Shown here: positions 59,440 to 64,000 of the stretch, piece after piece
How positions within the stretch are numbered: the first letter of the stretch is position 1
Layout of the letters: the number at the start of each line of letters is the position of its first letter
NCBI GenBank assembly: GCA_965656085.1
Contig: CBFHJA010000019.1
Coordinates: forward strand, 1-64,000
DNA: 64,000 nt
Direction of reading: 5' to 3'
Source: Aliishimia sp965656085
GTDB lineage: Bacteria; Pseudomonadota; Alphaproteobacteria; Rhodobacterales; Rhodobacteraceae
Position numbers and translations under genes: made by a program
The notes under the pieces: model-generated
The model's input: the letters and a program-made list of their open reading frames with translations, nothing else
Told to the model about the DNA's origin: nothing
Database searches by the model: none

Positions 59440-60648
59440 TTAGCTGGGCGCTGCCGCGTGTTTTTGCGCACTCAGAAACACGATCAGCGCCACCACCATC
59501 AGCGCGGCGGCCAGAAAGAACGGCGCGCCGGGCACGTAAGGCACGGTCTCGGGGTTGCCGAAGGCGGCGAAAATGCCAGTCATGATCATCGGCGCGGGGA
59601 TCATCGCCACCGCCGTCACCGAGGTCAGCGCGCCTTGCAACTCGCCCTGCTGATCGTCGCCCACAGTGCGCGACATCAGGCTTTGCAGGGCGGGCGTGAT
59701 GACGCCGGGCAGGGCCGCGAGCGGGGTCAGCGCCAAGAGCCACGGGCCGGAATTGATCAGCCCGATCAGCATGAAAATGCCCACATCGCCGATATGCCCG
59801 TAGACAATGCAGCCCCGCTCCCCGACCCAACGCAGCGCAGGACGGATCAGCACCGCCGAGACAATGGCGAAGGACACGCCGAAGAGGCCAAGGCTCAGGC
59901 CGATCATCTGCTCGGACCAGCCATGGCGGGTGCCGGTATAGATCGCCCAGATCGACGAGTAGGAGGCGAAGGCCACCTGATAGAGGAAGAACACCAAGAG
60001 CAGCCCGCGCAGCCCCGGCAGACGGCCCATCGAGCGGAACGCGCCCAGAGGGTTGGCGCGGCGCCACTCGAAGGCGCGGCGGATGCGGTCGGTGACGGTT
60101 TCCTTGAGCACGATCCAGCCGAACACCGCATTGGCCGCCGCCAGTCCCGCCGCCGCCCAGAACGGCGCGCGGGTGCCGAAATTGGCCAGCAGACCGCCCA
60201 GGATCGGGCCGATCACGAAGCCCATGCCGAAGGCCGCGCCCAGAAGGCCGAAGCGGGCCGCCTTTTCGCCCGGTGCGGAGATATCGGCCATATAGGCATT
60301 CGCGGTCGAGTTCGTCGCCGCCGTGATCCCCGCCACGATGCGCCCGAAGAGGAGCACCCAGACCGAGGCCGCGAGCGCCATGATCACATAGTCCACCGAC
60401 AGCACCACCAGCGAGCCCAGCAGGATCGGCTTGCGTCCGAAACGGTCGGAGAGATTGCCGACGACGGGGCCGAAGAGGAACTGCATCAGCGAGAAGGAGG
60501 AGGCGAGGATGCCGAGCCAGATCGCGGTTTCCGCCAAGGGGCCGCCGCCGACCTCTTCGACGAGGGACGGCAGCACCGGGATGATGAGGCCGATCCCGAT
60601 TGCGTCGATCATCACCGTGAGAACGACGAACAGGACCGCCTTGTTCAT
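59440..60648 (-). CDS. TCR/Tet-type MFS transporter
   Basis: A 402-residue major-facilitator protein with twelve predicted helices. The loop 2-3 motif A reads GNLSDRFGRKPILLG, typical of the TetA/drug:H+ antiporter group, and motif C lies in GFVIGPILGG. It overlaps the stop of pcaB by four bases (ATGA) and so belongs to the pcaD-pcaB transcript. It may import or export an aromatic acid or intermediate; the Tet-like name does not prove drug efflux. Confidence 0.88.
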   Translation of the reverse strand: MNKAVLFVVLTVMIDAIGIGLIIPVLPSLVEEVGGGPLAETAIWLGILASSFSLMQFLFGPVVGNLSDRFGRKPILLGSLVVLSVDYVIMALAASVWVLLFGRIVAGITAATNSTANAYMADISAPGEKAARFGLLGAAFGMGFVIGPILGGLLANFGTRAPFWAAAGLAAANAVFGWIVLKETVTDRIRRAFEWRRANPLGAFRSMGRLPGLRGLLLVFFLYQVAFASYSSIWAIYTGTRHGWSEQMIGLSLGLFGVSFAIVSAVLIRPALRWVGERGCIVYGHIGDVGIFMLIGLINSGPWLLALTPLAALPGVITPALQSLMSRTVGDDQQGELQGALTSVTAVAMIPAPMIMTGIFAAFGNPETVPYVPGAPFFLAAALMVVALIVFLSAQKHAAAPS

Positions 60649-61955
60649 GCGCGCGCGGCTTTCGCGAAGGCGCGGGCCTCGGCGGGGGCAGTGCCGAGCG
60701 CGGTGGCAGGGTCAAAGAGGCCGTCGGGCAGGTCCGGGAAGCGAGCGCGGGCCAGAGCGGGCAAGGGGGTGCCGGTCTCGCGCACCGCGCCCGCCAGCGC
60801 CTTGATCGCGGCGGCGGCCTCGGGCCGGGGCATGGTCTTTGCCAGTGCGAAGGTCAGGCTTTCGGCAAAGAGCAACCCGTCGCCGTCCAGCGCGGTGCGC
60901 ATTTTCGCCGTGTCCGGTGTGATCTGCGCGGCCAGCTTTGCGGCATGGCGTGCGGCGGTCGCTGCGCCCAGCACGATCTGCGGCAGGGCCATCCATTCGG
61001 TGAACCACGCCGCCCCGTCGCGCTGAAAGCGATGCGCGCCGCCCGCACCGAGCGCCGTGTCCAGCCCGCGCAGCATGCGGGCGCAGGCGACGATCACCGA
61101 GGGCGCCACCGGGTTTTGCTTCTGCGGCATGGTCGAGGAGGCGCCGCCGCCACCGAGCGAGACTTCGGCCACCTCGGATTGGGTGAGCGCGATCAGGTCC
61201 TCGGCGAGTTTTTCGAGCGCCGCGCTGGCCTCCACGCAGGCCGCCGCGATGGCGTGGACGGGGGCGCGGTCGGTGTGCCATGAGCGGCCCGGATCGCTGA
61301 GGCCCAGCCCCTCGGCGAGCGCAGCGCGCAAGGCCGCCGGGTCCGGGCCGAGGGCCGAGCCGGTGCCGATCGCCCCGGAGAGCGAGGCCGGGAAGGGGAG
61401 CATTTCGAGCGCTTCTGCGGCGTTCAGGACCGGCCAGCCCCAGCTTGCCACCACCGCCCCGAAACTCGTCGGCGCGGCCTGCTGGCCATAGCTGCGCCCG
61501 GCCATCGGGGTCTCGGCATGGGTCTCGGCGAGGTCTGCCAGAGCCCGGGCGGTGTCCATCAGATCGGCGCGGATCGCCGCCGCCGCCTGCCGCAGCCGCA
61601 GCATCAACCCGGTGTCGATGATGTCCTGCGAGGTTGCGCCCCAATGGACATATTGCGCGTGTTCCGGGGCCTGCATCTGCGTGCGGAAGGCCTCCACGAG
61701 CGCGGGCACCGACACGCCGTTCTTGGCGGTCGCGGCGGAAAGCCCGCCCGGGTCGATCTGAAGCTCCAGCGTCGCGCGGTGGATCGCCTTGGCGCTGATC
61801 TCGGGGATCACCCCCGACGCGCCCTGCACCTTGGCGAGCGTGCCTTCCACGAGCAGCATCGCCCGCACCTCGGCGCTCGCGGTGAAGAGCCGTGTCACCT
61901 CGCCTGCATCGAAAAGCCTCGCCAGATGGGCCTGATCATGAACGCTTCCTGCCAT
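60645..61955 (-). CDS. pcaB: 3-carboxy-cis,cis-muconate cycloisomerase
   Basis: A 436-residue member of the fumarase/aspartase superfamily that turns 3-carboxy-cis,cis-muconate into 4-carboxymuconolactone in the protocatechuate branch of the beta-ketoadipate pathway. Marks: HWGATSQDIIDTGL near residue 104, AGRSYGQQAAPTSFG, and the family signature SSTMPQKQNPVAP. The C-terminus (after about 360) is the additional PcaB domain. It follows pcaD by 24 bases and overlaps the MFS gene. No pcaHG, pcaC or pcaIJ lies in the window. Confidence 0.92.
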   Translation of the reverse strand: MAGSVHDQAHLARLFDAGEVTRLFTASAEVRAMLLVEGTLAKVQGASGVIPEISAKAIHRATLELQIDPGGLSAATAKNGVSVPALVEAFRTQMQAPEHAQYVHWGATSQDIIDTGLMLRLRQAAAAIRADLMDTARALADLAETHAETPMAGRSYGQQAAPTSFGAVVASWGWPVLNAAEALEMLPFPASLSGAIGTGSALGPDPAALRAALAEGLGLSDPGRSWHTDRAPVHAIAAACVEASAALEKLAEDLIALTQSEVAEVSLGGGGASSTMPQKQNPVAPSVIVACARMLRGLDTALGAGGAHRFQRDGAAWFTEWMALPQIVLGAATAARHAAKLAAQITPDTAKMRTALDGDGLLFAESLTFALAKTMPRPEAAAAIKALAGAVRETGTPLPALARARFPDLPDGLFDPATALGTAPAEARAFAKAARA

Positions 61956-61979
61956 GCGCGACTGCCTCTTGGGTCCGGC

Positions 61980-62768
61980 TCAGATATGTCCGGTGTCTTT
62001 CATGAACTTCGTCAGGACGGCAGCATATTCGACGGGCTGCTCGACGCAGGGCAAATGGCCCGCCTTGCGGATCAGGTGGAATTGCGCGCCGGGGATCAGG
62101 CCCACGGTTTCGCGCACGAGGTCCGGCGGTGTGGAGCCGTCTTCGGAGCCCGCGATGCCCAAGGCGGGCAGGCGCAGCCCGGCGGTGGTGGAGTAGAAAT
62201 CGGTGCCCGCGATGGCCGCCGAGCAGCCTGCGTAGCCCGCGCCCTCCTGCCGGGTGAGCATGTTGCGCCAGAGCTCCAGATCGGTGGTGGCACGGAACTC
62301 CGGAGAGAACCAACGCTCCATCACCGCATCGGCAAGGCTTTCGATCCCGCCCGAGGCCACGGCGGAGATCCGCTCCGACCACATCTGCCGCGTGCCGATC
62401 TTGGCGCCGGTGTTGGAGAGCACCACCGCGCGCGCCAGATCGAGCCGCTTGGTCGCCAGCCCCTGCGCGATCATCCCGCCGATCGACAGCCCGACGAAGA
62501 GCGCGTCCTTGAAGCCGTGCAGGTCCATCAGCCGTTCGGCATCCGAGACCAGTTGGCCCATCGTGTAGGGCGCTGGCGGGCAGGTCGAAAGGCCATGACC
62601 GCGCTTGTCGAAGCGCAGGATGCGCAGGCCTTGGGGCAAATGCGGCAGGATCGGGTCCCAGAGCCGCAGATCGGTGCCGAGCGAGTTGGCGAAGACCACC
62701 GGCGCGCCGTCCTCGGGGCCGTCGATACGGGTGTGCAGGCGGACATCGCCGAGATCGCTCATGTGCAT
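61980..62768 (-). CDS. pcaD: 3-oxoadipate enol-lactonase
   Basis: A 262-residue alpha/beta hydrolase that opens 3-oxoadipate enol-lactone. The nucleophile elbow GLSIGGM has the Ser, the Asp is in AGSEDGSTPPD and the His in KAGHLPCVEQP. The N-terminal pattern SLGTDLRLWDPILPHLP is typical of PcaD. Start is 62768 or, two codons later, 62762. With pcaB and the MFS gene it forms an operon of protocatechuate breakdown. A bipartite repeat (copy F) lies about 95 bases upstream. Confidence 0.92.
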   Translation of the reverse strand: MHMSDLGDVRLHTRIDGPEDGAPVVFANSLGTDLRLWDPILPHLPQGLRILRFDKRGHGLSTCPPAPYTMGQLVSDAERLMDLHGFKDALFVGLSIGGMIAQGLATKRLDLARAVVLSNTGAKIGTRQMWSERISAVASGGIESLADAVMERWFSPEFRATTDLELWRNMLTRQEGAGYAGCSAAIAGTDFYSTTAGLRLPALGIAGSEDGSTPPDLVRETVGLIPGAQFHLIRKAGHLPCVEQPVEYAAVLTKFMKDTGHI

Positions 62769-63179
62769 GGCTTGGCTCCTTTCGGTTTGGGGATTGGGAT
62801 AGAGGCTTGTGGGGGGCGGTGCAAGTTCGGGCAGGTTAGGGGCTGGTGGCCGGGTGCGGGAGCGAGGGGTTTTCCACCCCTCGCGCTCCCCGGAGGATAT
62901 TTTTGTCAAAAGGAAAACAAGAAGGGAGGTGCCTTGCTGTGTTATTTGGGGCGCCGCGGTGGATTTGGTGCTTAGGGCGCGGGCGCGCAGAAAAGAATTG
63001 ATCGGGGGGCGCGATCTGCCTAATGCTGCGGGTGCGCGGACGGCGATGGCGTCGCCGGAAAGCGCCGGGGCAACCCCCGGGCTTTTGCGCATCTCTTCCT
63101 GAACGCCGGGACTTTCAATCGGGAGATTGGGAGTGCCTTGGCCTCCCGTTCGCTCCGTGAGCCAAGTTGGAGGTCACTG
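62769..63179. other. Intergenic region upstream of pcaD, with repeat copy F
   Basis: Divergent promoters for pcaD (minus) and the creatinase gene (plus). It contains the well-formed copy F of the bipartite repeat and no gene. Nothing resembling a regulator gene is nearby. Confidence 0.5.
62863..62918 (+). repeat. Bipartite intergenic repeat, copy F
   Basis: An 8-bp stem CGAGGGGT / ACCCCTCG with loop TTTCC (62863-62883), a ten-base spacer, then the box GGATATTTTTGTCAAAAGG and AAAAC (62894-62917). Stem sequence differs from copy C but pairing, loop size and spacing are conserved. Confidence 0.75.
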
Positions 63180-64000
63180 ATGACTTTTGAAGACACCACC
63201 CTTACGACCGCCGCGCCCCAGCGCCCGGCAACCTACACGATGCACAATGGCGAGAAGGCCCCGTTGCCCTTCGCGCCCGCCGAGTATGATGCGCGCCTTG
63301 CGGGGCTGCGCGCTATTCTCGCCGCCCAAGGGCTGGAAGCCGCGCTGATCACCTCGATGCAGGGCGTCGCCTATTACTCCGGCTTTCTCTATTGCAGCTT
63401 CGGGCGGCCCTATGCCTGCGTCGTCACGCAAGAGCGCTGCGTGACGGTGTCTGCGGGGATTGACGGCGGGCAGCCGTGGCGGCGCTCGGCGCAGGAGAAT
63501 GTCGTCTATACCGACTGGCAGCGCAACAATTTCTGGCGCGCGGCGCGCGATGTGCTGGGCGGCGCGCAGCGGATCGGGATCGAGGGGGATCACCTGACGC
63601 TGGCGCAGCATGGCAAGCTCGGGGAGTTTCTCAGTGCGGAGGCCGTCGATATCGCGGGGGCGACCATGCAGCAGCGGATGATCAAATCCGCCGCTGAGAT
63701 TGCGCTGATCCGGGAGGGCGCGCGCATTGCTGATCTGGGCGGCGCGGCGATCCGCGACGCGATCCGGCCCGGCGCGCGGGAGATCGACGTCGCGATGGCC
63801 GGGCGCGACGCGATGGAGGCGGAGATCGCCCGGAGCCATCCGGAGAGCGAGATCCGCGACACATGGGTCTGGTTCCAGTCCGGGCTCAACACCGATGGTG
63901 CGCACAACCCGGTCACGACCCGCGCGCTGGAGCCGGGCGACATTCTGAGCCTCAACACCTTCCCGATGATCTCGGGCTATTACACCGCGCTGGAGCGCAC
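63180..64000 (+). CDS. Creatinase (creatine amidinohydrolase), N-terminal part, cut by window edge
   Basis: The first 273 codons of a creatinase, a pita-bread fold enzyme that splits creatine into sarcosine and urea. The N-terminal domain and the start of the catalytic domain match Pseudomonas creatinase closely: YYSGFLYCSFGRPYA, SAGIDGGQPWRR, VYTDWQRNNFW, MIKSAAEIALIREGARIADL, SGLNTDGAHNPVTT (with the catalytic His of GAHNP) and ILSLNTFPMISGYYTALER. This argues for creatinase rather than prolidase or methionine aminopeptidase. Start ATG 63180. The gene continues beyond the window. It is divergent from pcaD. Confidence 0.9.
   Translation, partial: MTFEDTTLTTAAPQRPATYTMHNGEKAPLPFAPAEYDARLAGLRAILAAQGLEAALITSMQGVAYYSGFLYCSFGRPYACVVTQERCVTVSAGIDGGQPWRRSAQENVVYTDWQRNNFWRAARDVLGGAQRIGIEGDHLTLAQHGKLGEFLSAEAVDIAGATMQQRMIKSAAEIALIREGARIADLGGAAIRDAIRPGAREIDVAMAGRDAMEAEIARSHPESEIRDTWVWFQSGLNTDGAHNPVTTRALEPGDILSLNTFPMISGYYTALER

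Noticed and set aside
59437..61026. Long plus-strand ORF opposite the MFS and pcaB genes
   Set aside because: Low-complexity Arg/Gln/His-rich product typical of an antisense frame in G+C-rich DNA.
1..64000. CRISPR array
   Set aside because: No regularly spaced identical repeats of 24-40 bases were seen; the dispersed palindromes lie kilobases apart.
63180..64000. Xaa-Pro dipeptidase assignment for the truncated gene
   Set aside because: Creatinase-specific stretches (LYCSFGRPYA, DGGQPWRR, NTDGAHNP) fit creatinase much better.

Overview
The window reads as chromosome of a high-G+C alphaproteobacterium, most likely a roseobacter-type member of the Rhodobacterales. Pointers are the fatty-acid and aromatic catabolism genes, a Hint-domain protein, a VPLPA-CTERM surface protein, fused branched-chain 2-oxoacid dehydrogenase E1, and the sequence of a tRNA-Phe 3' end. 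Coding is dense, with short overlaps (ATGA) inside operons. Everything below was read by eye from the sequence; family names come from recognised motifs, not from searches.

Layout. (1) 1-3875: the end of an integrated element. It carries a type III restriction-modification pair (Mod C-terminal part, complete Res) and ends at a 46-nt copy of the 3' half of tRNA-Phe, which marks the right attachment site. (2) 3876-12344: sparse backbone with an ATP-grasp enzyme, a putative zinc peptidase, a CaiB-type CoA-transferase with a GST, a MetX-like hydrolase and a secreted YpfJ-like metallopeptidase. (3) 12366-20747: the most unusual region, a probable RiPP biosynthetic cluster. It has a flavin amine oxidase, a Nif11-like precursor peptide with a Tyr-rich core, a geranylgeranyl-reductase/LodB-type flavoprotein, an unrecognised 339-aa protein and a PknK-like Ser/Thr kinase-AAA-TPR regulator. 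A cyclase-FHA protein is transcribed divergently from it, and an IS5 transposase remnant follows. (4) 21249-27330: a membrane-anchored hypothetical protein, an acyl-CoA synthetase, a sulfotransferase, a Hint protein, a DUF1992 protein and a frameshifted IS110-family element. (5) 27511-38594: a beta-oxidation block (FadB-type enzyme, duplicated NTF2-like protein, thiolase, GST, two acyl-CoA dehydrogenases, two small ribbon-helix-helix-like proteins, two MerR regulators, two hot-dog thioesterases) with LiuR-like palindromes upstream of the thiolase and of a MerR gene. (6) 38724-46464: MATE transporter, the overlapping DUF952-DUF1330-pyrD-arsC operon, a 5'-nucleotidase behind a possible Pho box, a VPLPA-CTERM gene broken by one amber codon, an SRAP protein and a degenerate cupredoxin. 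(7) 46572-55215: LysR regulator divergent from glutaryl-CoA dehydrogenase, a TIR-plus-P-loop NTPase protein (candidate anti-phage system), fused E1, an M19 dipeptidase and a second cyclase-FHA paralogue. (8) 55554-64000: an enolase-superfamily enzyme with a Zn-alcohol dehydrogenase, a membrane-anchored hypothetical protein, MFS transporter-pcaB-pcaD of the beta-ketoadipate pathway, and a creatinase gene cut by the window edge.

How parts fit together. Regions 4-5 and 7-8 supply acyl-CoA, lysine/tryptophan (glutaryl-CoA), branched-chain and protocatechuate breakdown. The kinase at the end of the RiPP operon and the phosphothreonine-binding FHA-cyclase divergent from it suggest a phospho-signalling circuit around that cluster. 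Two families of short intergenic palindromic repeats are scattered through the right-hand 42 kb and explain much of the non-coding sequence there.
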